DNA of 57,404 nt from Bacteroidota bacterium (GCA_023461035.1 JAEWOD010000047.1:1-57404); one strand, 5' to 3'; numbered from the stretch's first letter, positions 26,101 to 34,742 are shown. The notes: generated by a model from the sequence alone, not told the origin. Program-made: numbers and translations.

Positions 26101-26293
26101 TGGTAACGGTATTTTCTATTTCTGATGGCGATGCTCCCGGATAAACCGTAGAAATCGTGATCATGTTGAACTCAAATTTCGGTATGAGTTCATAGCCCAA
26201 TTGCGTATAGGAAAACAAACCTCCCAACGTCAGCACCGTAAACAGTGCTACAACCAGCGTGGGTCTTTTTATGGATATTTCTGCTAATTTCAT
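23117..26293 (-). CDS. RND multidrug efflux permease (AcrB/HAE1 type)
   Basis: This 1058-residue inner-membrane protein has 12 membrane segments and two large periplasmic loops, the normal AcrB/MdtB size. Typical marks are ISIKRPTLVVALFTVLTLGG at the N-terminus, VDDAIVVLENIHRHMEMGK in TM4 with its proton-relay Asp residues, and GLVCKNAILLVDF in TM10. It pumps drugs or lipophilic toxins out using the proton gradient, with the adaptor at 26514 and the channel at 27607. The gene order is regulator, channel, adaptor, pump, and all are cotranscribed. It ends at a terminator. Confidence 0.96.
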   Translation of the reverse strand: MKLAEISIKRPTLVVALFTVLTLGGLFSYTQLGYELIPKFEFNMITISTVYPGASPSEIENTVTKKIEDAVASMENIKKIESKSFESLSMVMIQLNPGTDTNYALNDAQRKVNTILADLPDDADPPSLLKLSADDFPIITMAATSDMNSIEFYDLLDKKIQPILSRVPGVAQIDIIGGQEREIQVNLDQMKLEGYGLSVPQVLQMIQNSNLDFPTGNVKTRENTTLIRLSGKYQSVDEMRNLVLSTSNGVQVRLGDIADVQDTQKDAEKISRLNQSNTILLQIKKQSDANAVAVSEQVRESLVKIQEDYKSQNVQLAIANDSSELTLEAANHVMFDLFLAIFLVAAVMLLFLHSVRNAFIVMVSIPSSLIATFIGIYFMGYTLNLMSLVALSLVVGILVDDAIVVLENIHRHMEMGKNKVRAAYDGASEIGFTVFAITLVIIVVFLPISLSNDLVSNIIKQFAVTVMIATSFSLLASFTIVPWLSSRMGKLEHITGKNLFEKFILGFENMLERFTHWISGILKWSLKAWWSKVITLLIAIFLFFGSIIGLLGFGFVGGEFFPKLDKGEFLVQIELPKDASLEQTNIVTQKAEKYIRQKPGVVDMITTVGQQSTGFTGAQATAYQSEIQVIMTDKELRDESTFIFAAKLKRELETELVGAKVNTIPMGMMGVEDAPLQLVVVGPSVDSAMVFARKAEAELKKIKGSSEVELSVEDGNPEISVQVNRDKMSLLGLDLATVGMTMQTAFSGNTDAKFRAGEYEYDINVRYDEFNRSNVEDVKNLIFINNQGQKIKLSQFAEVNQTSGPSGLERRDKSPSVTVRGQTVGRAMGDVAAEWEGKFSKIERPVGVSYVWGGDMEMQSEGFGTLGVALLAAIILVYLVMVGLYNSYVYPFVVLFSIPLSLIGVLIILALTNNTLNIFTILGMIMLIGLVCKNAILLVDFTNHRKEMGESTYNALIQANHARLRPILMTTIAMVCGMIPIAIATGAAAEMNNGLAWVIIGGLLSSLFLTLIIVPVVYSIFDGLIRRFSKKEKTDYATEMVAEYEARELSDDGYTPVH

Positions 26294-26513
26294 TTTTATT
26301 TTATTTTAAGAGGATAGAAAAAAGAACATTGAGAATAGACTTTATTTCAATCCATTTTGAAAAGACATTATCACTCTTTGAAACTCTTCAATTTTTTGTT
26401 CTAATTGATTAAAAATTACTTCGTTGATATATTTTCTATGTTTCGCAATTAATAATTATGTCTTTTCCCTGAACTCATATCAATCTATTTTCTTTACCCT
26501 ATTTTCTATTATC
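26294..26513. other. 220-bp gap inside the efflux operon
   Basis: The minus strand of 26341-26453 carries a short open stretch ending in EEFQRVIMSFQNGLK and a stop, preceded by a stop about 34 codons before. It has no start codon and could be the tail of a lost gene, but it is too short to assign. Otherwise there is only T/C-rich sequence. Confidence 0.3.
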
Positions 26514-27593
26514 TTATTTTATAATTGCCACTTTTTTCCCATCAGACAAATTCACTTGTCCACTTGTCACAATTGTTTGACCATCTTCTAAACCGCCCAA
26601 AACTTCTATTAGTTCTCCGAAATTTCTTCCTATGGAAATTTTCTTAAGTAAGGCTGTTCCGTCAGCTTTAACCACAAAAACTTCACTGCTGTTCAAACCA
26701 CCAACAAATGCTTCACGTGGCACCACCAAAACGGGTTCTGATTTTACTTCGTCCTCTTTTGAAGAGAAAACAGCCGTACCGTACATACCCGCTTTCAATT
26801 CATTTCCGGCACTGTTTGAAACTTGAATTTCAACAGGAAAATTGAGCGAAGCAGATGCTTTTGGTGCAATGAAAGTGATTTTTCCGGCAAATTCCTTATC
26901 GGGATAAACACTCGCCGTAACTTTGATATTTTCACCGACTTTATAGCGTACGATTTGGTTTTCATCCACTTCGACTCTCAGTTTCAAACTTCCCACGTTT
27001 ACGATTTCAAACATATCGGAACCCGGTGATACATAAGATCCCGGTTCTATAAAACGTTGGTTGACAACACCGCTGATTGTTGCGCGAATGTTCATATCAC
27101 CCACTCTTAATTTTGACTGATCCAATTGTGCTTTGGCGTTTTTTAATTGTAATCTGGAGGCATCAACTTGTTGCTGGGTGACACCACCTGATTTTAATGC
27201 ATTTTCATAACGCTGATTATCGGTCAAAGCATTTTGATAAGCGGCCTGAGCTGCTGTTAAATCAATAGACTGCGAATCACCTCTGATTACTGCAAGCGTT
27301 TGACCCACACGCACATAACTTCCTTCATCTACCAAAACACGTAAAACTTTACCGCTTACTTCAGACGGAAATATCATTTCCTGAAAAGGTTCAAATGTTC
27401 CGTTTGCAACATAGTCTGTATTGATGTTCTCAAATTTAACCTGTGCAACGTTTACCGCAATGCTGTCGTTTACCTCCGCCACAATTGCCGTTTCTTCTTC
27501 CGATTTCTTTTTGTTGTTGACCAGCGTCATTCCTGCCCAAACAAGCAGGCCGATTACAACTACAGCAATAAGTATATTTTTTAGAATTTTCAT
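26514..27593 (-). CDS. RND efflux periplasmic adaptor (membrane fusion protein)
   Basis: This 359-residue protein has an N-terminal anchor (IAVVVIGLLVWAGMTLV), a lipoyl/biotinyl-like half-motif (EGSYVRVGQTLAVIRGD), a helical hairpin (about 110-165), the second lipoyl half (ATISGVVNQRFIEPGSYVSP) and a beta-barrel domain. The size and order are those of AcrA/MdtA-type adaptors that join the pump to the outer-membrane channel. It starts 13 bp after the channel gene. Confidence 0.95.
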   Translation of the reverse strand: MKILKNILIAVVVIGLLVWAGMTLVNNKKKSEEETAIVAEVNDSIAVNVAQVKFENINTDYVANGTFEPFQEMIFPSEVSGKVLRVLVDEGSYVRVGQTLAVIRGDSQSIDLTAAQAAYQNALTDNQRYENALKSGGVTQQQVDASRLQLKNAKAQLDQSKLRVGDMNIRATISGVVNQRFIEPGSYVSPGSDMFEIVNVGSLKLRVEVDENQIVRYKVGENIKVTASVYPDKEFAGKITFIAPKASASLNFPVEIQVSNSAGNELKAGMYGTAVFSSKEDEVKSEPVLVVPREAFVGGLNSSEVFVVKADGTALLKKISIGRNFGELIEVLGGLEDGQTIVTSGQVNLSDGKKVAIIK

Positions 27594-27606
27594 ATCTGTT
27601 TCGGTT

Positions 27607-28953
27607 TTATTTTAAAGTATTTAATTCTCCTTTTGATTTTAATAATTGAATTTCTGCTAATTTGAATTGAAGCATCACATTTGAATAATTGTTTTTGGCA
27701 TCGACCAATGCATTTTGAGCTTCCAGCAGATCGGTTAAATTGGCCAGACCCAAACGGTAATTATTCTGTGTATTATCCACTACTTTTTGCGCGAGGTTTA
27801 CATTTTCCTGTTGGTTTTCGATGGCAATCAAATTATTTTCGATTTGGGATTTTGCATTTTGGTATTCCAAATCAAGTCCCAATTCAGTCAATTTGATTTC
27901 TTCCTGCAAAGTTCTCAATTCGATATCTGCCTGACTCACTCTGGCTTTGTTAGCAAAACCACTGAAAATAGGCACGCGCAAATTCAGACTGATGGAAGCA
28001 AAATCAGACCAATACACGCCGTTTTCCAATCCGGAACCAATCGGGAATTTTTCTCCCTGCCCCATATAATTATAACCTGCCGTCAATGAAAGCGTCGGAT
28101 AATAAGCCGCCTTACGTGCTTCTTTTTGCAACACCAAAAGTTCTTCCTGCTTTTTCAGAACTTTCATTTCGGTTCTGTTTTCCACATCTGATTCGTCAGC
28201 AAGCAAAACCGCATCTGCAGTGAAATCCTCGTCCCGTAGCTCGATGGGCTGGTTGATAGGCATTCCCATATAGAATTTCAATGCGTTTTCCTGTATTTGA
28301 ACCGCGTTGACCAATTGTTGACGCGTCGTGCTCAAATTCATCAATTGTACATTGACACGATCCAAATCGATTTCTCTTGCCAAACCATTCTCAAACAAAC
28401 TCTTAATGATGTCACGGGATTTGGCTACATTCACATAACTGCTGTCAATGGTCTCCAGTTGCTCTTTCTGAACAAATACGTTATAATAAGCAGTTGCTAC
28501 TCTTTCTATGACTTGCTCTTCTGTCAACTGTGCATTTATCTGATAAAATTCTCTGGTTGTTTTCGCAGCTTTTAATCCGGTAAAAACCGTTTGGTCAAAA
28601 ATGTTTTGGGTAAGTGAAACACCTCCGACTGCATTCCATTTTTGTCCCATAGCTAAAATGATAAAAGGATCAGGAGACTGTTCTCCACCCGGAAAACTAG
28701 AAGAAGGAATCGCTGTTTCCTGTAAAATCGGATTATAAGTAATGGAGCCATTTGCACTGATGTTTGGCAAAGCACCCGACCTTGCTTCCTGAATTAAATA
28801 TTCGGAATTTTCTATTTGGAGTTTCGCTTTTTTGGCATCGGACTGATTTTCCAATGCATAGTTTACGGCATCCTGAAGGGAAATGGTTTGTTGTCCCAAT
28901 AAGGGAATCATCCAAATACCAAAAACTAAAGTTGCGATTTTAAATCGTTTCAT
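27607..28953 (-). CDS. TolC-family outer membrane efflux protein
   Basis: This 448-residue protein has a signal peptide and two OEP repeats: ISLQDAVNYALENQSDAKKA near the start, and the second-repeat block LTDLLEAQNALVDAKNNYSN near the C-terminus, typical of TolC channels. It forms the outer-membrane exit duct of the tripartite pump. It starts 16 bp after the TetR gene. Confidence 0.95.
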   Translation of the reverse strand: MKRFKIATLVFGIWMIPLLGQQTISLQDAVNYALENQSDAKKAKLQIENSEYLIQEARSGALPNISANGSITYNPILQETAIPSSSFPGGEQSPDPFIILAMGQKWNAVGGVSLTQNIFDQTVFTGLKAAKTTREFYQINAQLTEEQVIERVATAYYNVFVQKEQLETIDSSYVNVAKSRDIIKSLFENGLAREIDLDRVNVQLMNLSTTRQQLVNAVQIQENALKFYMGMPINQPIELRDEDFTADAVLLADESDVENRTEMKVLKKQEELLVLQKEARKAAYYPTLSLTAGYNYMGQGEKFPIGSGLENGVYWSDFASISLNLRVPIFSGFANKARVSQADIELRTLQEEIKLTELGLDLEYQNAKSQIENNLIAIENQQENVNLAQKVVDNTQNNYRLGLANLTDLLEAQNALVDAKNNYSNVMLQFKLAEIQLLKSKGELNTLK

Positions 28954-28969
28954 GTTTTATTATTTACAA

Positions 28970-29566
28970 TTAATTGATAAATACGGTGTCTAAAATTATT
29001 TTTTTGCGATCCTTTAATAATTTATTAAAAGCCTTATCGTCAATCTTCATCGATTCCTGAATCAACGGACGCATACATAATGGAAAGTTAATCAGCGAAA
29101 TCAAATTGAAAATAAACTGAATAGGATCCATTTTGCGGATGTTCCCTTTTTTAATTTCCGATTCGATTTGTTTAAAAAATTCCGGCAATACTTTCTCTAC
29201 TTGTTCTCGCTTATTAAAAGCACATCCTTGATTAATCTGGGTAACCAAATAGATTTCCAGATAGGGATATTCCAAGGCCATTTCCATGGAATAATCAATA
29301 AAAGATCCTATTTTCTTCTTAAAAGGCAGATCTGAAAACAAGATGGATTCTGACTTTTTTGTTTCTTCCATTTGGGCTTCTTCAAATACCTGGTCAAACA
29401 AATTATTTCTGGAACGGAAATAATAGTTGATGAGCGTTCTGTTCACACCGGCAGCATCTGCTATTTCCTGTGTGGTAGCGTTGAACTTCCCCTCCCCGAA
29501 AAACAATTTTTTCGCAGTGGATTTGATCAATACTTCTGTTGCTTCATTTTTTTCTTGTGCTGACAT
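28970..29566 (-). CDS. TetR/AcrR family transcriptional regulator
   Basis: This 198-residue regulator has an N-terminal helix-turn-helix (FNATTQEIADAAGVNRTLINYYF, about 25-47) and a ligand-binding helical domain that is unlike others except for size. It is the first gene of the efflux operon, so it is expected to repress the whole operon, including itself, until a pump substrate binds. A 28-bp near-perfect palindrome at its own promoter (29580-29607) fits this. Confidence 0.94.
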   Translation of the reverse strand: MSAQEKNEATEVLIKSTAKKLFFGEGKFNATTQEIADAAGVNRTLINYYFRSRNNLFDQVFEEAQMEETKKSESILFSDLPFKKKIGSFIDYSMEMALEYPYLEIYLVTQINQGCAFNKREQVEKVLPEFFKQIESEIKKGNIRKMDPIQFIFNLISLINFPLCMRPLIQESMKIDDKAFNKLLKDRKKIILDTVFIN

Positions 29567-29579
29567 TAGAGTTTAATTT

Positions 29580-29648
29580 AATTGTTAGACTAAAAAGTTT
29601 AACAATTTTGTCAATGCAAATATATAACCATGACGCTTACTTATGCAA
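29580..29648 (-). promoter_or_regulatory. Promoter and palindromic operator of the TetR-efflux operon
   Basis: On the minus strand TTG (29648-29646), 21 bp, then TATATTTG (29624-29617) matches the Bacteroidota promoter. Ten bases further is the palindrome AATTGTTAGACT-AAAA-AGTTTAACAATT (29580-29607), with one mismatched pair between 12-bp arms. It covers the expected transcription start, a position from which a TetR dimer would block transcription. Confidence 0.7.
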
Positions 29649-29686
29649 ATGATTTTCATCAGTATTTAAAAATTAATATTTTGGAA

Positions 29687-30091
29687 TTATTCTCTTTTAT
29701 TCCGCATCGCTTTTAAATGCTTTAACAGAGGATCTTTCTTTAATTTTTGATATTCAACCGAATTCAAATTGTACAATGCTACTTTCCCGTCTTGATCAAA
29801 ATGAATCCCCCAACCATAACGTTTGGGCAACGGCGATGCCCGTAAACAGGCTTGTCCGCGCGAAAAAAATATTTCTTTTTCGGATTCACTCGGACTTAAA
29901 TTATTTCGAAGCGCATGAATGGAAAATAAAATTTCGTCGGAAGTAAATTGATACGGATGCTGCGAAATCATTTCAAATTGCAAAAGCGCTACCGATTTGT
30001 TTTCACCCCGCATCTGAGGAATTTCCGATTCCATTACCGGACAATCTTCTGCTGCTTCTATAAATGTGTCGTAATAATTCGTTGTGTGCAT
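29687..30091 (-). CDS. DUF6157-like family protein
   Basis: This 134-residue cytoplasmic protein begins HTTNYYDTFIEAAEDCPV and contains a YQFTSDEILF block, FFSRGQACLRASPLPKRYGWG and a final YQKLKKDP helix. This pattern belongs to a small family of unknown function that I recall as DUF6157. It directly follows the WYL regulator (its ATG is adjacent to the regulator's stop), so the two are cotranscribed. Confidence 0.7.
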   Translation of the reverse strand: MHTTNYYDTFIEAAEDCPVMESEIPQMRGENKSVALLQFEMISQHPYQFTSDEILFSIHALRNNLSPSESEKEIFFSRGQACLRASPLPKRYGWGIHFDQDGKVALYNLNSVEYQKLKKDPLLKHLKAMRNKRE

Positions 30092-31054
30092 CTAACTCAA
30101 ATTTGATTCGATTTTTTTGACCAATTTCAGTGCTTCAACTTTCAATTCTTCCGGTTCCAAAATTTCCACATAGTCCCCAAACATCAACAACCATCGCGCA
30201 AAACCATTTTCCTTAAAATTGGATTCAAAAACCAGTTCGACTTTGTCTTTCTTTTTGGTTTCGGAAACAAAACCATAGTATTTCCTGTCATTTTCTATGA
30301 AACGGGCTACTTTCCGATCCAGCAAAATCCTTACAGTTTCCAGTTCCTGCTTGTCCGGTTTTTCCAGATAATAGTCCAATTCCCTATGCTCCAGCTCAAA
30401 CGGGAAATCGGTTCGGAAAATTTTCAGGACTCTGTCCGAGCGGAAATTCCGGTAATCCTTGCGCAAATGACAATACGCCAAAATGTACCAATTCTGATGT
30501 TCATGATACAATCCAACCGGCTCTACCAAACGTTCCGTAGGCGATTCCGACTCTATGGACTGATAACGAAACTTTACCTGAAGTTTCTGCGCAATGCTTT
30601 CAAACAAAACTTCCAAAACCTCGGGCGAATGAGAAATAGCGGATTCATCTCTGTTTGAAATCCGGATTTTGGATTCGATGGACTCCACCCATTCCTTTTC
30701 GCTTCCACGCAAAACGGATTTGATTTTGAAAACAGCCGACTGGAAATTTTTTTTCAGGTTTTCGTCGGTAAATTTCTGCATCAGTTTTTCAGCTGCGACA
30801 AAACTTCCGGCTTCTTCGCGCGTGAACATCACTGGTGGCAAACGATAGCCCTCTATGAGCGAATATCCTACTCCGGCCTCGCTGTAAATCGGCACGCCGG
30901 AAGATTCAAGCGAACGTATGTCCCGATAAATGGTTCGCAAACTCACTTCAAAACGGTCGGCCAATTCCTGTGCTTTGACAATCTTTTTGGATTGCAATTG
31001 AATTAAAATCGCTACAATTCGGTCAAAACGTTTGGGTGATTCGTCCGGATACAT
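30092..31054 (-). CDS. YafY-type HTH/WYL-domain transcriptional regulator
   Basis: The start at 31054 (MYPDESPKRFDRIVAIL) was chosen because family members begin just before the FDR helix; the frame is open to 31114. In the resulting 320 residues there is an HTH_11 domain (ELADRFEVSLRTIYRDIRSL), then a WYL domain with NWYILAYCHLRKDYRNFRSDR and a C-terminal WCX extension. WYL proteins sense nucleotide-like or nucleic-acid ligands and regulate stress, defence and metabolism. Its target is unknown; the DUF6157-like gene behind it is the closest candidate. Confidence 0.92.
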   Translation of the reverse strand: MYPDESPKRFDRIVAILIQLQSKKIVKAQELADRFEVSLRTIYRDIRSLESSGVPIYSEAGVGYSLIEGYRLPPVMFTREEAGSFVAAEKLMQKFTDENLKKNFQSAVFKIKSVLRGSEKEWVESIESKIRISNRDESAISHSPEVLEVLFESIAQKLQVKFRYQSIESESPTERLVEPVGLYHEHQNWYILAYCHLRKDYRNFRSDRVLKIFRTDFPFELEHRELDYYLEKPDKQELETVRILLDRKVARFIENDRKYYGFVSETKKKDKVELVFESNFKENGFARWLLMFGDYVEILEPEELKVEALKLVKKIESNLS

Positions 31055-31206
31055 TTTTTCTACAAGGTTTTCCCAAAGATAATTCTTCCAATTCAAATCT
31101 TTGATTTTAAACAAAATTAAATAGAGGAAATGACAAGGGTTTGTCAGGAGGAATCACTTTTGTTTTCAATTATTTTTATTAATTTTCCTCCAAAATCTAC
31201 CTCATA

Positions 31207-31629
31207 ATGAAAGACTACCTCATAATTCTCTCAACTCTTTTACTGATAAGTTGTAACCTGCGGCATGATAACCATGTCATTGACAAAATAGAAGCTGAAA
31301 AAATTGCCAATCAATTATATTACCATCTCCAAATGGAAGAGTTTGATAATGCAGAGAAATTATTTGGACAAAAAGCCTTTGAAATAAGCAATAGGGAAGA
31401 TTTAAAAAATTATTTCAAAGCGGCAATTTATCAATTTGGTAATGTGAAAAATTTTGTGCTGGATCATTGGGAAACATCTGTTCAGGATGGTTCAAACCCA
31501 AGTGGTCAATATATTTTCTTTTATTATGTAACAAGACAGCCAAAACATACTTTTGAAAAACTATACATGGAAAAGGAAAATGACAGTATCAAAATCATCA
31601 GTTACGAAGTGACGTTGGAGAGTTATTGA
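31207..31629 (+). CDS. Small lipoprotein of unknown function
   Basis: This 140-residue protein has a lipoprotein signal with the lipobox LLISC near residue 17. The mature part is a compact alpha+beta domain with an NTF2/DUF4019-like outline: an initial helix pair (EKIANQLYYHLQMEEFDNAEKLFG) and then alternating strands (VLDHWETSV, QYIFFYYVTR). I cannot assign a family with confidence. It stands alone between a WYL regulator and truB, both on the other strand. Confidence 0.65.
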   Translation: MKDYLIILSTLLLISCNLRHDNHVIDKIEAEKIANQLYYHLQMEEFDNAEKLFGQKAFEISNREDLKNYFKAAIYQFGNVKNFVLDHWETSVQDGSNPSGQYIFFYYVTRQPKHTFEKLYMEKENDSIKIISYEVTLESY

Positions 31630-31679
31630 TAAAAATCAATGATTTTTCGAAGCGAGCCTTGTCAAAGTTTTGCTTTAAA

Positions 31680-32372
31680 TTAATTTTCAAAAAACTTCTT
31701 TTCAAGCACTTCGTTTTCCGCATTTTCAACTAAAAAATTACCGATTTTGGTTCGTCTTAAATCCGTTAAATAACCGCCCGAATTCAGGGCCTTCCCGAAA
31801 TCATCTGCCAGCGAACGGATATAGGTTCCTTTGCCGCAATGCACTTCAAATCCCACAAAAGGCATTTCGATTTTGGTAATCTTGAAATCATAAATCCTGA
31901 TTTTTCGTGGTTTTAATTCCACTTCCTTTCCGGCTCTCGCCAACTCGTACAATCGCTTTCCATCTTGTTTCACCGCCGAATGCGCTGGCGGCAGTTGTTC
32001 GATTTCTCCGATGAATTTTTTGGTAGTTTCATGAATTATTTCTTCCGAAATATGATCGATAGGAAAAGTTTCGTTTTCTTCAGATTCCGTATCAAAAGTT
32101 GGTGTAGTCACACCTAATTTGATGGTTCCGGTATAAACTTTTGATTCGGCCTGGATTTCGTCAATTCGTTTGGTGAACTTTCCGGTACAGATGATGAGAA
32201 GCCCGGTTGCTTTAGGGTCAAGCGTTCCAGCATGTCCTACTTTTATTTTATTCAGGTTATAAGCTTTCCTTATGTTCCAACGGATTTTATTGACCACGTC
32301 AAACGACGTCCAGTCAAGTGGTTTATCGATCAGGAAAATCCTTCCGTTCTGAATTTCTTCAACGGTTATCAT
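31680..32372 (-). CDS. truB: tRNA pseudouridine(55) synthase TruB
   Basis: This 230-residue enzyme makes pseudouridine 55 in the T-loop of tRNAs. The catalytic block GHAGTLDPKATGLL holds the nucleophile Asp, and KPLDWTSFDVVNKIRW precedes it; KGTYIRSLADDFG is the third motif. It lacks the C-terminal PUA domain of longer homologues, as is usual in Bacteroidota. It overlaps uppP by 14 bp in the conserved ftsX-DUF3098-uppP-truB order. Confidence 0.97.
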   Translation of the reverse strand: MITVEEIQNGRIFLIDKPLDWTSFDVVNKIRWNIRKAYNLNKIKVGHAGTLDPKATGLLIICTGKFTKRIDEIQAESKVYTGTIKLGVTTPTFDTESEENETFPIDHISEEIIHETTKKFIGEIEQLPPAHSAVKQDGKRLYELARAGKEVELKPRKIRIYDFKITKIEMPFVGFEVHCGKGTYIRSLADDFGKALNSGGYLTDLRRTKIGNFLVENAENEVLEKKFFEN

Positions 32373-33246
32373 ATTCTGAAGTTTGAACAGATACTACCTC
32401 TGTTGGAGTTTCAGTGCTGGTTTCATTTTTCGGATTGTTCCAGAAATAAACCAACAGTAAAATTCCGATGATAATCCGGTACCAACCCCAAACTTTGAAT
32501 CCGAATTTGGTCAGAATCGAAATAAAGAATTTCACCGCTATCATCGCTGTTACAAAAGCCACAACATTTCCTATGAGAAACAGCATGATGTGCTGGTTGT
32601 CCTGCAAAATCATTTCGTAGCCTTTCATTTCGTTAACGGTTCCTTTTCCCCAGGTTTTCACAAAAACCGAATAAACAGTGACCGCCAACATGGTCGGAAC
32701 GGCAAGGAAAAATGAAAATTCGGCAGCCGCTTTTCTTGAAAGTCCCTGTGTCATCCCACCTATGATAGAAGCTGCGGAACGGCTCGTTCCGGGCATCATG
32801 GCGAGACATTGCCAAAAACCGATGATCAAGGCTTTTTTTATGGTAATTTCTTTTTCGTCATCAATTTTTGGGTTTTTAAACCATTTGTCTACAAAAATCA
32901 AAATGATTCCCCCCAAAACCAAAACGCTGGAAATGGCAATCTGGTTTCCGAGTACGGCTTCGATTTTATCGTCAAAAATATAACCCAATACCAATGCCGG
33001 AATGACTGAAATAGCCAATTTGATATAAAAATTGAAATTGGAAAAATCGAAGAATTTCTTCCAGTAAAGTGCTACGATGGAAAGGATGGCTCCAAATTGA
33101 ATCGAAACCTGAAACATTTTCAGAAATTCACTTTCAGGCATTCCCATCAGCGCAGCGGTAAACCCCATGTGCGCCGTGGAAGAAATCGGCAAATATTCGG
33201 TAAGTCCTTCAATTACAGCGATGATAATCGCTTCGAGTGTACTCAT
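32359..33246 (-). CDS. uppP: Undecaprenyl-diphosphatase UppP (BacA)
   Basis: This 295-residue integral membrane enzyme removes a phosphate from undecaprenyl pyrophosphate to recycle the lipid carrier of cell-wall synthesis. The two active-site regions are visible: GLTEYLPISSTAH near residue 14-26, and PGTSRSAASIIGGM near 160. It has about eight membrane segments. The extra C-terminal tail of about 20 residues is hydrophilic. It overlaps DUF3098 by 4 bp upstream. Confidence 0.97.
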   Translation of the reverse strand: MSTLEAIIIAVIEGLTEYLPISSTAHMGFTAALMGMPESEFLKMFQVSIQFGAILSIVALYWKKFFDFSNFNFYIKLAISVIPALVLGYIFDDKIEAVLGNQIAISSVLVLGGIILIFVDKWFKNPKIDDEKEITIKKALIIGFWQCLAMMPGTSRSAASIIGGMTQGLSRKAAAEFSFFLAVPTMLAVTVYSVFVKTWGKGTVNEMKGYEMILQDNQHIMLFLIGNVVAFVTAMIAVKFFISILTKFGFKVWGWYRIIIGILLLVYFWNNPKNETSTETPTEVVSVQTSEYDNR

Positions 33247-33524
33247 TCAGAAACTTTTTTGTTTGGATTCAGCATGATGGCATAAACCTCTATTGCAAAT
33301 CCGAGAAGGACTACAAACGGAGCCAGACGGATTCTTCTCCATGAAAAAATACCTTCGTTCCAATAATTCGGGTCAAAAGTTCCGTCGGGTCGTGTATTGG
33401 CATCGGCTCCCATCATCAAAAGGAATCCAAGCAAAATAACCACTACGCCCAACGCCATGAACATATAATTTTTTCTTCCGAAAAGGAATGTAAATCGGGA
33501 ATTGTCTATTTTAATTTTTGACAT
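33243..33524 (-). CDS. DUF3098 domain protein
   Basis: This 93-residue protein has two membrane segments (YMFMALGVVVILLGFLLMMG and LAPFVVLLGFAIEVYAIM) and the family's central NYWNEGIFSWRRIRLAPFV. DUF3098 always lies between ftsX and uppP in Bacteroidota, so a part in division or envelope work is likely though unproven. Confidence 0.9.
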   Translation of the reverse strand: MSKIKIDNSRFTFLFGRKNYMFMALGVVVILLGFLLMMGADANTRPDGTFDPNYWNEGIFSWRRIRLAPFVVLLGFAIEVYAIMLNPNKKVSE

Positions 33525-33592
33525 GGAATTTGAAATTTAAAATGAAAATTCAAAAGTTTGAAATTTTATTTGGATTATGGGTTAACAAAGGG

Positions 33593-34483
33593 TTAATACA
33601 ATTGATCGGTTCTCAATCTCAAATATCTCCAGGTCGCGATACCGGTACTCAATAATGCTATGAATACTCCTGTTACAACCAAAATCAACATTAACCAATA
33701 ATAATCCTCGTTCCACCAAGGCAGACTCACTATGTTGGCAAAATAATACCACAAACCGCCCAATGCCAGAATCGCCAGAACCGCACCCAAAAGCCCTAAT
33801 ACCGCACTTTGCAATAAAAATGGTTGAATGATGAACCTTCTCCTCGCTCCTACCAACTGCATGGTTTTGATACTGAATCGTTTGGCGTAAATACGTAAAC
33901 GAATGGAGTTGTTTATCAAAATCATCACTATCACCAAGAAAATAGCTGCCAATATCATCAGCCAGAAACGTATTTTATCGATATTATTATAGACTGTCGT
34001 CATCAATTCATCATCGTTTACGACTTCGTTTATGATGGGATCTGCCTGAATTATTTTTTTGATGCTGTCCACTTTTGCGGGTTCCACAAATTCGGGTTGA
34101 AGTGTGATTTGAACTGAAGCGGGAAAAATATTGGCTTCAAAAATAGCATTATCATCAATTCCCAATTCATTTTTGGCAATCTCAGATGCTTTTTCTTTGG
34201 AAATATATTCTGTTTTTTTAATAAAACTATGTTTAATTTTCAGCGTGTCAATAAACTCCTGCTGTCTCGCTAATTCTTTGTCCTGCTCGCGTGGGTCATA
34301 TTCGTCGTTAAAAAATGCTTCCAATTTTAATTGTTCTTTGATGTAATCGGCATAACTCTGTGCATTGATCACGATCAATCCGAAAAGACCTAAAAGAAAC
34401 AGAACCAAAGCAATGCTGATTACGACAGTGATATTGGAGGAACGTAGCCTTCCCTGATTAAATTTATCGCTCTGTTTTGACAT
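33593..34483 (-). CDS. ftsX: Cell division protein FtsX / ABC permease
   Basis: This 296-residue permease has an N-terminal membrane segment (VISIALVLFLLGLFGLIVI), an extracellular domain (about 45-165) and three C-terminal segments, matching FtsX. With the FtsE ATPase it links the cytosolic division ring to periplasmic murein hydrolases. No ftsE is seen here, which is normal in this phylum. It is the first gene of the conserved block. Confidence 0.93.
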   Translation of the reverse strand: MSKQSDKFNQGRLRSSNITVVISIALVLFLLGLFGLIVINAQSYADYIKEQLKLEAFFNDEYDPREQDKELARQQEFIDTLKIKHSFIKKTEYISKEKASEIAKNELGIDDNAIFEANIFPASVQITLQPEFVEPAKVDSIKKIIQADPIINEVVNDDELMTTVYNNIDKIRFWLMILAAIFLVIVMILINNSIRLRIYAKRFSIKTMQLVGARRRFIIQPFLLQSAVLGLLGAVLAILALGGLWYYFANIVSLPWWNEDYYWLMLILVVTGVFIALLSTGIATWRYLRLRTDQLY

Positions 34484-34579
34484 TCAAAATTAATTTGGGG
34501 CTAAGGTATAAAAAATCTTTTTTCGGGAATCTCATTTGGAAGGCTTACTTGTTAAAGATTTGCTAAAATAGTTGGGCGG

Positions 34580-34742
34580 CAGTAATTAGTGAATGGTGAT
34601 TAGTGATTAGTGAAGAGTAATTAGTGAATAGTAAGTAGTTTAATTTTCCAACTCAACAACTCTCTAACTCACCAACTCTCTAACTCTCTAACTCTCCAAC
34701 TCTCCAACTCTCCAACTCACCAACCCACCAACTCACCAACTT
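34580..34742. repeat. Degenerate short tandem repeats upstream of rsmA
   Basis: Positions 34580-34640 repeat AATTAGTGA and GATTAGTGA-like units. Positions 34648-34742 hold about twelve 8-bp units of the form (C/A)(C/T)AACTC(T/A), the same core as the exact repeat at 19750-19781. They fill the gap between ftsX and rsmA promoters. Confidence 0.75.

Noticed and set aside
26341..26453. Small gene inside the efflux operon gap
   Set aside because: Only about 34 codons between stops on the minus strand and no start codon; kept as a note only.
23117..29566. Efflux operon as part of the defence region
   Set aside because: It is an ordinary TetR-controlled RND operon with its own promoter and terminator, separate from the cassette.
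34648..34742. CRISPR or coding repeat
   Set aside because: The units are only 8 bp and contiguous; no spacer and no frame with a start.
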